Assembly: GCA_028023455.1 (NCBI GenBank)
Contig: JAQFVV010006309.1
Span: 1,880,511 to 1,944,510 of the forward strand
Length of the DNA: 64,000 nt
Direction of reading: 5' to 3'
From: Epiperipatus broadwayi
Taxonomy: Eukaryota > Onychophora > Udeonychophora > Euonychophora > Peripatidae
Shown: piece after piece, positions 13,524-25,800 of the stretch
Layout: every line of letters begins with the position of its first letter
Position numbering within the stretch: position 1 is the stretch's first letter
Made by a program: the position numbers and the translations under genes
The notes under the pieces: model-generated
Told to the model about the DNA's origin: nothing
The model's database searches: none
What the model saw: only the letters and a program-made list of their open reading frames with translations

Positions 13524-13884
13524 ATTATATATTAAAAAATTAGTTCTTGTTAAGGATAATGCTACTGGCCCTTATGTTAATAGAAATTTTTGAAATAAGT
13601 ATATGCTAAGCTTTTTTTATTACATATATATTGTCATTATTTTCAACTCAATGTTGGTTTGTATTGCCAGATTTGTAATTCTAGATATTATAAGAAAACA
13701 TGAGTAAATTTAAAAATAAGAAATATGCAATATATTCATATATTTAAAAAAACTAAAAACAATAGGGCATATAATTCCTTTTTTAAAAACATTAAAAGAA
13801 AAACGATCATTAGTTTAAACCCGCTAGTGTCAAACTTATTTATCTGGAGAAAAATCATAAAAAATAAATGTAAGCGCCGATAGC

Positions 13885-14012
13885 AATGGTGTTTCTGTAG
13901 TGAAACTTTCATCTGTGCAAAAATGGCGTAATGAAAAATACATACAAAAATATTATTTATTATATAATAATCTCTAGTCTAATGAATACCTTATAAAAAT
14001 TATTAATTCACA
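13885..14012 (+). repeat. Family M MITE fragment
   Basis: Shares TTTCTGTAGTG and the TAATCTCTAGTCTAATGAAT flank with copies near 22.9, 36.9 and 46.3 kb. The inverted-repeat core is damaged here. Confidence 0.55.
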
Positions 14013-14165
14013 GAGGCAAAACTCTCCATATAGTAGTGCCACTCAGAGCAAGCCAGAGTAATCATCGGATGCCCTTAGTGGCACTGCTGTATGGAGAGTT
14101 TTGCCTCCGTGAAAAACAGCTTGTGTAAGCATAAAGAATGGTGATCATGTGATGTTTGATGGCTA
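14013..14165. repeat. Family B hairpin element without ribozyme core
   Basis: GAGGCAAAACTCTCCATATA at 14016 mirrors the plus-strand sequence at 14084-14106, making a hairpin. The flank GGTGATCATGTGATGT is shared with the 57.4 kb and 63.7 kb copies. No CTGANGA/GAAA pair is present. Confidence 0.65.
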
Positions 14166-14244
14166 AAAATTATTAATTTAGCAATGCAACTATAAATTAT
14201 TTTCTTCTTAAGGAACACATACACAGGAAAAGTAGATTTTTACA

Positions 14245-14397
14245 AAATATTCAGCTTTATTACTGCCTATTGTGTTTTCAATATATCATTTATATCACAT
14301 TCATAGCATATCATTTATATCACATTCATAGCTGATAGTCATATTACTATGAATATGATATATATGATATATTGAAAGCATACTGGGCAGTAATAAA
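14245..14397. repeat. Palindrome with internal 25-bp duplication
   Basis: CTTTATTACTGCC on the left mirrors GGGCAGTAATAAAG on the right, with arms of about 50 bases. A 25-base unit at 14283-14307 is exactly duplicated at 14308-14332. Non-coding foldback. Confidence 0.75.
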
Positions 14398-14419
14398 GTG
14401 GAATATAGCACAGGGTGTC

Positions 14420-14725
14420 CTTTGAGCATTCCATCATCAGATTTTCAATTGGATGGACGGTAGAAGAGTTGGAATGTGGAGTGGATTGAAGCCTGTCCAT
14501 TAAAGTATGAAGATTGGTTATCTTAATATATATCTGAGCACTTATTGCATATATATGTAGAGATGGTAATCTGTACCAACTGATGATTGCTGGTTTAGCA
14601 TGAAATATGTGTACTAGTGATTATTTATCTTTTCGACATATATGTGTTCAAGTGTATCAGCGATATGAGATAGAGTGGGGAGTCGTGGGTGGTGTGAAAG
14701 TCTGTGCTCATATCCCCTGTATTTT
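14420..14725 (+). mobile_element. Family A ribozyme element, single plus-strand arm
   Basis: Runs from CCATCATCAGATTTTCAA through the hammerhead region (core CTGATGA at 14580-14586, GAAA at 14602-14605) to the tRNA-like end at about 14700-14725. The first stem II pair is a U-U mismatch, and the segment after GAAA is altered so that stems III and I pair poorly. Probably inactive. Confidence 0.75.
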
Positions 14726-15304
14726 AATATAGCAATAATATTTTTAATTTATAATATGTATATATTTAGGTTTGCAAAGCGTTAATAAAGATGTTCTATA
14801 TTGAAAGGCTGAGGTAGCAATTTTTTGAAGTTTATTACTATATTATTGATTAATTGTCCTTGAACTCTTGTGGAATATTATTTTACATTTTAATACAGTT
14901 TAAATAAATTTTTTATTAACTACTGTACTGAGGATTTGTCTTGAATTATTTTATGTTTAAATTTTCTATTTTTATAAGTAAATGTTAAAAATTTTTCGTA
15001 ATTGAATATAAATTACAATTAATTATAAATTAATACACTGATGAATATAAAATTTATTCGGGGGGAAAAAACTCATTTTAAAAATTAAATAAATGAAGTA
15101 GACCAAATAATAAGATAGCATATATTTTATTTTAAAAAATCTGTAAGTAGAATTACTTTAAAACTCTAACATATTAGTTTAATCTCTTATATTTTATGTG
15201 AAGTAAGAAGAAATATTGTTAGCAACAAAGATGAATTTAGTTTATTTTCATTTCATAATATGATGCAGAAACATGTCAGGTTAAAATCTATATGCAAAAT
15301 TATA
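14726..15304. other. AT-rich DNA, no gene seen
   Basis: No ORF, repeat or RNA structure recognised. Confidence 0.4.
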
Positions 15305-17395
15305 AATAAATGCTAATATATATTGTAACTGTCAGAATTGCGCAACCCACCTGAAAATCATCCGAGAGCAATCCATATGTGCATTCCACATTCTGACATC
15401 ACAGACTAATAACTTTTTCTTTTACAGCCCACTAAGGTCAGGGAAAAACAAGAAACTCTTAACTATTTTACATATTTTATTGATTGCAAATAATGATGAA
15501 AAACTGCCAACAATAATAAGACAAACACAATTTATTTATGTATATACAAAATAACACACATTGGTGGTACTTTAGCTAATTGATTTATAAATTAATTTAT
15601 AGTAAATAAACTTTTCTAAACATTGTTAATATTATTTTAATTTAAATTACGCTCATGTATTGTATATGGTAGATTAAATGTTTTTAAACAATTTATATAA
15701 TGCTTTGAATGGATCCCAATCTACTGAGTAGACCTCTAACTACTCACACCTCTCATTATCTCTGTTCTAAGGCTAACCAATCCTGCCTAATTATATAATG
15801 TGGTTTAATACCATATTATAAACTAAGAATGATTTAACTAATTGACTACTATGATTAATTTCAGGTAATGATATTAACAAGAAATTAAATAATGAAACAA
15901 TTGTAAAATGCAGGAAATGACATCTGTACTACAATAGTTTCTAAACAAGAACCAATACATGATAAATTGTATGCATATGGTAGGAATTAATCTTCTATCA
16001 CATACTACTTCTTAGAGTATTTGGTACTGCATACATTAGTGACTGGAAGTCACAAACTTATCACTACAAGACATGTATGAAATAAAATAGATAATATACA
16101 ATAGGGATTGTTCATCTACTGTACATCAGTTTCAACAAAATAATGACTATAAGGTGCCAGCAGATAAACATTAATATTTCTTATAAGTCAAAACACTGTT
16201 TATAATAATACAAACTTATAATAAAAGTAAATGTTATTTACATTTAAAGAAAATAATTCATGGATGAATGAAATAATAATTTTAATATGCCCTACAAGTT
16301 TATAATATCAGTGATATCTAACTAAATATATAACTCAATAATTGATTTCTAATTAGAAATAAATAAAATGAAAAATAATGCTAACTTAGCCTTGCTATTC
16401 CACTAATACCAATATGCTCTTATTAATCAAGTCAATATAATACAAAATCAATTAATGAAATAACTCTCTCCACTTTCACCAACTTATAATACTATAAAAT
16501 GAATTCATCATATTAGATAACATTAAAATTTACAATATCTAATCATATTAATATATAAAGCAAATGATAGAATCCTATTTGATGCTTATTCAAACATGAT
16601 TCACAAATCATATCTATTTACTCTTCAGTTTGATAAAGCTAAGTTATTAAAACTTTGGAGTATAATTATCAAAGCATATGAAAGACTATTAGTATTTATT
16701 ATAATCAAATAATAATATTAGAATTTAATATTTAAACTGAATTTACAATCCACATAAATGAACTTTAGGTATAATTAAAGCCAATTGCTCTAATTTGTAA
16801 TAGAATAAAATATATTACTACTACCAGCATTATAACTGAATAAGATTATGATCTTTGTGGCTGTATACTGACTTAATATAATATTCACTTTAATCAATAA
16901 TGATTTAAAATAATATAAGAAAACACTTTATTGCAGCTTTCTTTGCTCAACTTCAAAAATTATTTGCACCTTGATAAATCATCAAATCAATTCATATATA
17001 ATTTCTATCTTAATTGAATTATTATTTGTTACTAACAATATAATTACAATAAGCTTCTAATTACTCATTATATATTTAAGAATATCAAATCAATTAATTT
17101 ATGGCTATATATACCTGTTCAGATAATAATCATTAAATTCAATACAAGGAAAATGATATATAATTATACTGTCTTACCTATCCTGTGGTTTGGGTTTTGA
17201 ACTATTTTGTAACTGCTTCTAATGAATTATGTGGTATAATCAATTAGTGAATACTGTCTCGTTCAAATATGATTAACCAATAAATGTGCATTGTAAAATT
17301 GAATAACAACCAAGAAAGTTAACTTGTTTTAAATTAATTCAAAATTTATTAACAAATGGATATAAATTAAATTCATATATATATATATATGGAAA
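15305..17395 (-). repeat. R1 repeat, longest copy (about 2.1 kb)
   Basis: Joins in one unit the two parts seen separately at 4880-5745 (matching 15305-16140) and 11036-12510 (matching 16130-17395), both in reverse orientation. It ends in TA tracts on both sides. There is no coding capacity. Being the fullest copy, it defines the element and gives the empty site for the insertion at 11400. Confidence 0.8.
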
Positions 17396-17857
17396 TAAAC
17401 CTTTAAAAATATACATGTAATCCGATTATTCTTTATGCAATAGATTTTCAATTGACATTAATTCTTTTAAATTAAATATGTGATTGTATATTAAACTTCA
17501 CTTATAAAATGCTATAACTAAAAATGTTTATTTATGTAGCCCAGACTTGTTATAACATGCATTTTTTCAAAATATAAGAGAATCAATGGCATTCTTAATG
17601 TTATTATATATAAATATAATTAGTAGAAATAAAAAATATACTAAAAATAAATCTATCTATTCATTCACATTATACGAAGATAACAAAGTAAAATGAGAAC
17701 ATGAATATTTTTTTAAATTAAAATAATAATTATTAAGTTATGAAATATAAATTTGAATTTAGAAAAACATAACTCTCATATCCTTTAAGCATGTAAATTA
17801 AATCTCTATTTAATTTAAATTGTACTATCATTTATATCTTATACAATTATATATAGA

Positions 17858-17915
<58 letters not shown>

Positions 17916-19294
17916 TATTAACAAATGACCTGATACAACATTTTTAAAATAGTGCCATAGCTCTAATATCTATTTCTTAGCCACAATTCAACAATGTTTT
18001 ATTATTCCAGAAAATATAGAAATATCATGAATAGCTATTGGATTTGAAGCACATTTTATTAATTCTGATATTTTTCAAATATCCAGATTATTATTTCATT
18101 TAGCAGACATCTGATCTATGATGTTATCAGTGTACAAACAATAGTTTATATTCATGATAATTGAGTGTAGATATCCTTTTATTTAGCAAGTAATTAATTA
18201 ATAAAACATTATAAGTAAACAAATGCTAATTTCTTCCATGATGATACTATGGAAGCGCATAAATTTATATCAGCAGGTGAACATAATCATTGTGTACATT
18301 TTTTTTGTTGTTAGCATTTATATCTCATCATGAAAAGTAGGTAATATCTATTTTTAAAGCAAAGAAACATTCTTATGATTTTAAAAGTGCTAAGAATTAA
18401 TTTTCATACTTACAATAAATTGTAGCTTTTTACAAATCTTCAATAAATATTTCCAATGATTGGATAGACACTATTGCTTTCACCAATCATTCTATCTATT
18501 TAATAATCATATACTCCTAAAAATAAAAACAATTAGATGAAATTAACTTAGGTTCACTTCTATTGAAAAGAAGATACAAGAGAGATTGTTTGATTTATTT
18601 AGTTCTATTTATAAGCATCTTTAATTGACATAAGAGAAGCTATAGCAATGCTCTGTATTAACTCTTTTGTCAATTATAGCCAGCATCACATAAATACAAA
18701 TCTTATTACATAAAATAATGACAAATAAAAGTAAATGTTTTATAATTTATTACACATAGCATACAATATCTATGTTTTAACATACAAATATTATTCTTTA
18801 ATTCCAACATAAACTAAGCAACTAGGATTACATTCTTTCATGCTACACTAGAAATATACTTTTTACACATATTTATCAATACAATATTATACAAATAAAA
18901 TAACAAATATACTTGAGATATTAAATATTTAGGTGTATTATTTGTAACCTACTACTGTGAATGCAGTTTAGAAAATATACTTAATAAATGAAATTAATAC
19001 ATAATAAAGGAAAATAATAATTACATCAAGACTATAAACTTTATTATTTACACAGTCATTTTTAAAATGAATAAAGTCAATTCACAATTTTTACAAACTA
19101 CAATTAATAATAAACATTTTTTCTCCAATATTATATATTACTATAGCAACATAGTCCAATGCTGTCCAAGTTATGTATATTCTCTATTAAAATCAAACCA
19201 ATTTTTTTTTTTGCATTTGATGTTATGCTACATATTGAAATTTATTTCAAAATTAAGCATATATAAAAATTTGTTGAATTAAATGTTTATGTGG
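17396..19294. other. AT-rich DNA with an (AAT)n microsatellite, no gene seen
   Basis: The (AAT)n run covers about 17858-17914. The ORF at 19067-19282 resembles no known family and is probably chance. Confidence 0.45.
17858..17914. repeat. (AAT)n microsatellite
   Basis: About 19 uninterrupted trinucleotide units. Confidence 0.95.
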
Positions 19295-19642
19295 ATTGTT
19301 ATTATAATAATGAATAGAAATGAGATAATATCCATTGAATAGAGAGAAACTGTAACTTTTGATGTTACTAAGAAATTATTAATTACTACTAATTAACAAT
19401 TATTGAGACTAAGAAAGTTTTTTCATAAATCTATAATAGCTCTTGTTGGGGATCTTTGGGAGCCCTTTTACTTCAAAGACCTCCAACAAAAACCTATTGT
19501 AGGTTTGTGGAAAAAAAAACTTGCTTAGTCTCAGAAATAGTTAATTACTAGTAATTGATAATTTTTTAGTAACATGAAAGATTAAAGTTTCTTTCTATTT
19601 AATGGATATTATCTCTTCATTTGCATTTATTATTATATGAAT
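19295..19642. repeat. Foldback/MITE palindrome, arms about 170 bp
   Basis: GAGATAATATCCATTGAATA on the left mirrors TATTTAATGGATATTATCTC on the right, and pairing continues into the centre (TTGTTGGGGATCTTTG against CAAAGACCTCCAACAA). Non-coding, about 348 bp. Confidence 0.85.
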
Positions 19643-19659
19643 TTGTATATATATATATA

Positions 19660-20775
19660 TATTAATGAAATCAAATCATACATCATGTGACTTATTTAGT
19701 TTGTATTTACAAATGTAATATAAAGAGCATGCCAATAGCTCTAAACAAGCTTATTTTATTTTTATTTTATTTTACCGATAAGTGCAGCAAGAAAACAGAT
19801 TCAAAATGTCTATCTAGACTTATCCCCATACCCAAACTGGTGTTGAGCTAGTGACTCTTGTCACTGAGGAGATAAGACATCCAGACACCAGATCACAAAA
19901 TGCAAACTCAAACCCAGCATTTATCTAATACTTAACTATTAATTAAAAAAAACTGAAATTTTTCAGACATCTATATGTTTTCAAATCCAACTCTCCATTT
20001 CAAATAGCAATATGGAACTGAACTAAATTTAGATATACCATATATTAATAGCCTTAGCAATCTAATATAACTAAAGCCTTAACAGCCAAACTATAATATT
20101 GATGAAATCAAATCATACATCACATGGCTTATTTAGTTTGTATTTACAAATGTTATATAAAGAATATTCTAATAGTGATGAGAGTGACTGGCTTGAAACC
20201 AGTTTGGGGATGAGGATAAGTCTAGATAGTCATTTTGAATGTGTCTCTTACTATATTTATTAGTAAAAAACAAAAAGAATAAAATAAAATAAGCTTGTTT
20301 AGAGCTATTAGTGCCCTCTTTACATTACACTTGTAAATACAAGCTAAATAAGTCACATGATGCATGACTTGAATTTCATGAATATTATAGTTTGGCTTTT
20401 AAGACTTTGGCAATATTAGATTGTTAAGGCTATAAATATATGGTGTATCTGAATTTAATTTAGTCCCATATGACTATTTGAGTTAGAGAGCTGGATTTGA
20501 AGACTTATAGATGTCTGAAAAATTTCAGATTTTCTACTTAATAGTTAAGTATTAGATAAATGCTCAGCTTGAGTTTGTATTTTGTGACCTGGTATCTGGA
20601 TATCCTAGTTTCTCACTGACGAGAGCCACTAGCTTGAAACTGGTTTGGGGATGGGAATAAGTCTAGATAGAGATTTTGAATGTGTTCTCTTGCTGCATTT
20701 ATCTGTAAAAAAAATGTAAATAAAAATAAAATAAGCTTGTTTAGAGGTATTAACATGCTCTTTATATTACATATA
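19660..20775. mobile_element. Family C ribozyme foldback element
   Basis: A minus-oriented arm (19660-20095) and a plus-oriented arm (about 20240-20775) share AAGCTTGTTTAGAGCTATTA, the TCACATGATG motif and hammerhead-like segments. Three ribozyme positions exist: a decayed minus copy near 19830-19880, a plus copy near 20178-20220 with the first core C changed to G, and an intact-looking plus copy at 20610-20651. Non-coding. Confidence 0.75.
20610..20651 (+). ncRNA. Family C hammerhead ribozyme, intact-looking
   Basis: Core CUGACGA at 20616-20622; stem II GAGC/GCUU (20623-20626 with 20632-20635) with loop CACUA; GAAA at 20636-20639; stem III ACU/GGU; cleavage triplet GUU, predicted cut after 20645. 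Stem I is UUCUCA (20610-20615) with UGGGGA (20646-20651), six pairs. All invariant core bases are present. Confidence 0.8.
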
Positions 20776-21296
20776 TTTAGTTGTTAAAATAAATTGTAGC
20801 ATAGCTTTGATACAGTTGCTCTGTATTGAAAGCCTTGTGTAACAATTTTTTGAAGTTTATAAGCATATTAAAGGTTGATATCCTCTTGGGAATATTATTT
20901 TAGTATTTAATAAATAATTTAAAGACCAAAATTAATAAAAGTTCTACAATTACTAATCTGGAGTTTGAATAACAACTAGTTTTTTTTTTTTTTTTTTGCA
21001 AATGTATAATTTAATAATGTATAAAGCTGATCAAACATTGGCATTCTTTGAAATTTATGATATAGTGTTTAATTAATATTAGATTCTGTTAATTAAAAGA
21101 ATTGATAACTAATTATTTCAATCTTTCTTCTAACATAGAACTTAATTTATATATATATATATATGTGTGTGCCTGTCTATATTATATGTATAATATTTTA
21201 AATTTGTTTAGTGTAAGAGGTTTTAATAAAGGATATCTTTGTATAAACTCAATAATATTTATTCTTTCCTTAATTTAAATATAACAAAATAAATAG
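20776..21296. other. AT-rich DNA, no gene seen
   Basis: Contains a T run at about 20982-20998 and short TA/TG repeats near 21150-21175. Nothing else recognised. Confidence 0.4.
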
Positions 21297-21429
21297 TCAT
21301 GGTACACTATGCTGGAAAGAGTATAATTTATTTACAATTATAGCTTAGCTCTGAGTTTGATCAGTTCAGTTATATTCATAGAATTAATATAAGTTTATAT
21401 AAATAGTATTTATAATATACCATTTACGT

Positions 21430-21476
21430 GATAATGCAATGCACGAGTCCAAGAAAGACTCGTGTATTGCATTATC
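21430..21476. repeat. 20-bp stem hairpin
   Basis: Bases 21430-21449 pair with 21457-21476 with one mismatch and a 7-nt loop. A degenerate third strand of the same sequence occurs at about 21587-21615. Confidence 0.9.
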
Positions 21477-21649
21477 AGGTGAATGATATATGTAAATTAT
21501 ATGACCAGTCATATTTATAGAACTAATATAAGTTTATATAAATAAAATTTATATGTTAAATAATTTAAATATAGCATTTATGTAATAATACGCTCGTACA
21601 TTGCATTATCACGTAAATGGTATATTTAAAGTATTTAACTTATAAATTA

Positions 21650-21880
21650 AAGTATGAAGATTGGCTATCTTAATATAAAGCTGAGCACTGGTTGTATATA
21701 TGTATGAAGGCGGTAATCTGGACAACAGATGAGTGCTGGTTTAGCACGAAATACGTTATTGTTGATTATTTATCTTTTCAACCTGCGTGATCAGGCGGGT
21801 CAGCAATATAAGATGGCACTGAGAGTTGTGGGTCGTGTGAAAGTCTGAGTTCGAATCTCGCATATATTGCATATATAAAT
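21650..21880 (+). mobile_element. Family A ribozyme element inside a palindrome
   Basis: Has the AAGTATGAAGATTGGCTATC lead, the ribozyme region near 21715-21775 and the tRNA-like end GAGTTCGAATCTCGC near 21852. Stem II (GUGCU/AGCAC) is perfect and GAAA is present. The core reads CAGATGA (U4 changed to A), so it should not cleave. Confidence 0.8.
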
Positions 21881-22020
21881 GCAGGTTTAAACCTGTCCCA
21901 TGTATTAAATTCTATTTATATAAATCTATATTAGTTCTATGAATATGACTGAACTGGTCAAAAGCAGTGCTAAGCTATAATATTAAATAAATTATAATCT
22001 TTCCACCATAGTATACCATC

Positions 22021-22850
22021 ATTATTTATTTTGTATATTTGGGGAAGCTAGAAATGGTTTCTATAAAATTTCTTAATTATTTTTAAAAAATAAATTGCAT
22101 TTAATGTTATTCCACCTCCTTCTACTTTAATGGTTTTTTTTATAAAAAAAAACCCATTCAAAAACAAATAAAAGGCAAGCTTTCTTTTACATATTTTTAT
22201 CATTAAAATGTGTACTTTTTAAAAGGAAGTTTTATATAAATCTACAAAGCAGATTTGTTGACTTCAAAAAGTATTCCTTGTTAATCAGTAATAAAAAATA
22301 TTATTAATTATACATTATACCGGACTATTTCCTTCATCTAGAATTGTTAAATATCTTAAGAAATATTCACATTGAAGAAGAGAAATGATTATTAGTTAAA
22401 ACTATTGAGTTATGTACTAATTCTCTGTGTTATTACTAACAATTGCATGTATTTGAAAATTTTAATTTGAATAAAATTTAAATTTTTCAAAATACTAACA
22501 ATTAATTTCAGATAATAAAAATAGCCACCATATAATTACAGGTAAAATATGATCACAGTCTTTAATACTAAACAGATGTCTATATGTGCCATTTTTTCTG
22601 GGAATACAAATTACCCTTCATTCATACCTTATTAATATCTTTCTCTCAAAGTAATATGATTTATAAATTTATAACAAATATAGACTACCACATTTTAGTT
22701 AATTGAGAATATAATATGTTCAAACTAGATTAATGTATTTACAAATAATTGAATAATAATGTGCTCAGAAGCATAAACAATTGGAATATGATATGACAGA
22801 CAGCACAATTAATAATCATTAATAATTTTTATTAATCATTCATCATATCA
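22021..22850. other. AT-rich DNA, no gene seen
   Basis: No coding, repeat or RNA signal recognised. Confidence 0.4.
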
Positions 22851-22852
22851 TA

Positions 22853-22998
22853 GATTATCCAATAATGAATAATATTTCTGTAGTGTAATTTTCACTACAA
22901 TATCCTCACACAAGGTAAGGACTGGTTTCTATTCACTTTTAACACATTGTGGATGGTGGTGTAGTGAAAATTTCACTACAGAAATATCATTAAGTCAT
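22853..22998. repeat. Family M MITE, best copy
   Basis: Terminal inverted repeats AATATTTCTGTAGTG and CACTACAGAAATAT enclose about 90 bases that include ACTGGTTTCTATTCACTTTT. Related copies occur near 13.9, 32.2, 36.9 and 46.3 kb. Confidence 0.75.
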
Positions 22999-25540
22999 AA
23001 TCTTGTCAGGTTATTTTTCACAAGTTATCATGATATTCTTAACAATTATTGGTCCACTATGGAGGGAAGGTCTTTATCTTCATCTCATGCTTTTAATTAC
23101 TTTCAATGATATTAGTGTTGCCTGTTTAATCATTGAGCAAACACTTTACTTTTTAATTTCTTTTGTTAATCCCAATACACACATTTTAATGCTTTTTTAA
23201 AAAAAACTTTGATCTAAATATTATTTACAATTAAATAAGTATTTTAGTCTTTAATCTGCAAGTAAAATCTTATATAACACATTTAAAACAATATTTCAAG
23301 TACATAAGCACATGTTATAGAAATATTATTTCTACAAATATCACTTTATTCATGCTAATTCTATGATTATTTTTATCCATTATGTTTCTATTAGTATTAA
23401 TGATTTGACTAAGATTTTATACTTTTTTTTTTATAATTCATTATTATTAGTCATTATTTACTTATTTCTTTTTTGGACAGCCATTGAATATTATTTTTGT
23501 CAATATTTGTCTGTCCAATTTTCACATAAAATCCTTTATAATATTTTCTGAATTTAAAAACTATTTGTGAAATCAGCCCCATTATCTGAAAAATATACAT
23601 GATTTATGTAATCTCTTTATTTTTACTTAATTTAATTTCCATTTGAAACTCAAATAATTTACTATAAAACATTTCAGAAATAAAAACTGTACTGCTCTTA
23701 CTAATCGTTCATTTTCTTTGTATATGACATGATCTAATTAATATTAGTGCCTGAAGACAGTAAGTATAAAAACATGATTAATTGATAATAATTATTAGTG
23801 TATTGTGTTAAAGAAGATAACTTTCATTCACCTTTCATTCAATCATATCTATGCAGTTTCACACATATATGTAGATAGATGGATAACAATATTATAGTTT
23901 TATTAAACATAATAATAGTAGATATTATATAGTTTGTGACTCTTATTATAATATTAATTTTATCAACAAAGTAAAATTTATTGATATTATACTCCTTACA
24001 TATACTTACATTGTATATTGTACATGATGTATAATTATGGTTATTTTTATCACTATAGACATAAATATGTGATTACTGTTCACATCTTCAACAAAATGGT
24101 GGACTGTTTGATTTGTTTACATCTGTTTTTTCATTTATTATTAATATTGCTCTTTTTTTATTCTTGTATTAAATCAAAAGAATTAAAAAAGATTATCAGA
24201 AATTTTAAAAAAAGAAGCCATAAATTAAATATTTCTATATTTCCAAACATTATCAGTCTTCCAGTATAATTAGTCAAATCAGGAAACTCCAATAAGACTG
24301 AAAAACATATATATATATATATAGGTATGCTTTATGAAGTGGGTTTTTTCTTTCCTTCTTTTATTTTATCTGAGTGCACTTTCTATGAAGAGTGCCATAA
24401 TCATAGCTATCAAGTCTCACAACATTTCTGCTTTATTTATAATTCATCTTGATTATTCAAATTATGTAAATCAGTTCATTTAAGTATTTCATCTATATGA
24501 TAAATGAATGCTGTTTTCTCTTTTATTACATTTTTGTGATTTGCTATGAACCAAACTTCCTTTATTTTCCTCTTTGATTCTGTGCATATATATTGTATTT
24601 ATATGATCAGTTTCTTGTGAAATCAAGGTTGATCTTCAACATAAATAGTACAGTAATTCTGTCTAACATATTTGTATAAATAATTTTTTCCCATCAGTTG
24701 GAAATTTGGTAATTTTTGTTTAACAATAAAATGCATCATAATAATGTAATATCATACCAAATCAGAATAAATTGCATAAAGAAAACAGCCATCGACAATA
24801 AATTACCACTTATGATAATCAAGCATCATCAAATAGTCCCAATAATTTATTGCTTAGTCACTCCACCTGTTTAAGAAATTAACAAACATAAATATATAGC
24901 ATACAAATATGTTTTACAATTGCCATATTTTCAGAAAATATTTACTTATAATAATTACCCTCTTAATAAATATATAAATAATTATTAATCACTTTTTATG
25001 TTAGGTTATCGAAATTATATTTCTTTACCAATTGAATAAAGTCCTTTAATTTATTAAAGATCAATTATTTTTTAAAACACTTTACATAAACTTGAAAGGC
25101 AATCTTTTTATGTTATTCCTTAATTATTATTTTTTTATTCATGTGTACAATCTTCTATTTTTAAAATCTACAATCTCTACTTATATTACAAATGCTACAC
25201 TTCCAGAAACACCTCTATCTTTTTAATAAATACACAAATGATTATTGAACACTTTTTATTAAGTTAGAAATTATCTTTTAATAATAGATATTAAAGCTCA
25301 ATTATATTTATATCCTTTTATACATTTTGCATGAACATTTTTTTTATATTAATCTTTAATTTTTTCTCTTCATGTGTCAGTCTTATATTTACAATTAGTA
25401 CTACTATATCTCAAACACATGGCTTCAAAACCTACTATTTTTTTCTAATGTCCACAATTATACCTTTGAAGTGCAAGGGTTTCAGTTGCAGTTTCTATAA
25501 ATATTTATTCATTACTAGACCATTCAATATATTTTTTAAA
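22999..25540. other. AT-rich DNA, no convincing gene
   Basis: The small ORFs at 23003-23200, 23363-23551, 24018-24269 and 25331-25543 are hydrophobic, low-complexity and unlike any family I know, as expected by chance in AT-rich sequence. Confidence 0.45.
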
Positions 25541-25734
25541 TAATGTACCGGTCAAAATAGTATGCTCACTTAACAAGATTCAAATCCTAAGCAAAAGTAC
25601 CTCGAATCCGATCATGCTCAAGATACACAGGTCTGGAGCAATCCTGAATTCTAACCTATTTGCCTATTCTTCGAATCTCTGACTCAATGAACAACAATTC
25701 TGATGACACAGTAAAATTATTTTAAATCCGTGCC

Positions 25735-25800
25735 CATAAGCAAAGCGGTAGAGCATAAGATCAGACTGATGATGATGATCGAGGTCAGAGTAGCCCAGGA
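25735..25800 (+). repeat. Possible tRNA-derived relic
   Basis: An A-box-like AAGCGGTAGAGC at about 25743-25754 is followed by a decayed B-box-like segment. It does not fold as a tRNA. The 25540-25800 stretch is less AT-rich than its surroundings. Low certainty. Confidence 0.3.

Larger units (their letters stand above)
21297..22020. repeat. Foldback element interrupted by a family A ribozyme element
   Basis: The left arm 21298-21410 mirrors 21905-22020 (AGTATAATTTATTTA against TAAATAAATTATAATCTTTC). Between the arms lie a very strong hairpin at 21430-21476, a second partial repeat of the left arm, and a family A element at 21650-21880. Confidence 0.75.

Noticed and set aside
19067-19282. 71-codon ORF
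   Set aside because: Hydrophobic, AT-driven composition with no motif; several similar frames (23003, 23363, 24018, 25331, 51067) were dropped for the same reason.
25763-25782. CTGATGA inside a tRNA-like stretch
   Set aside because: No GAAA box or stem II follows; the TGATGATGATG is a short trinucleotide run.
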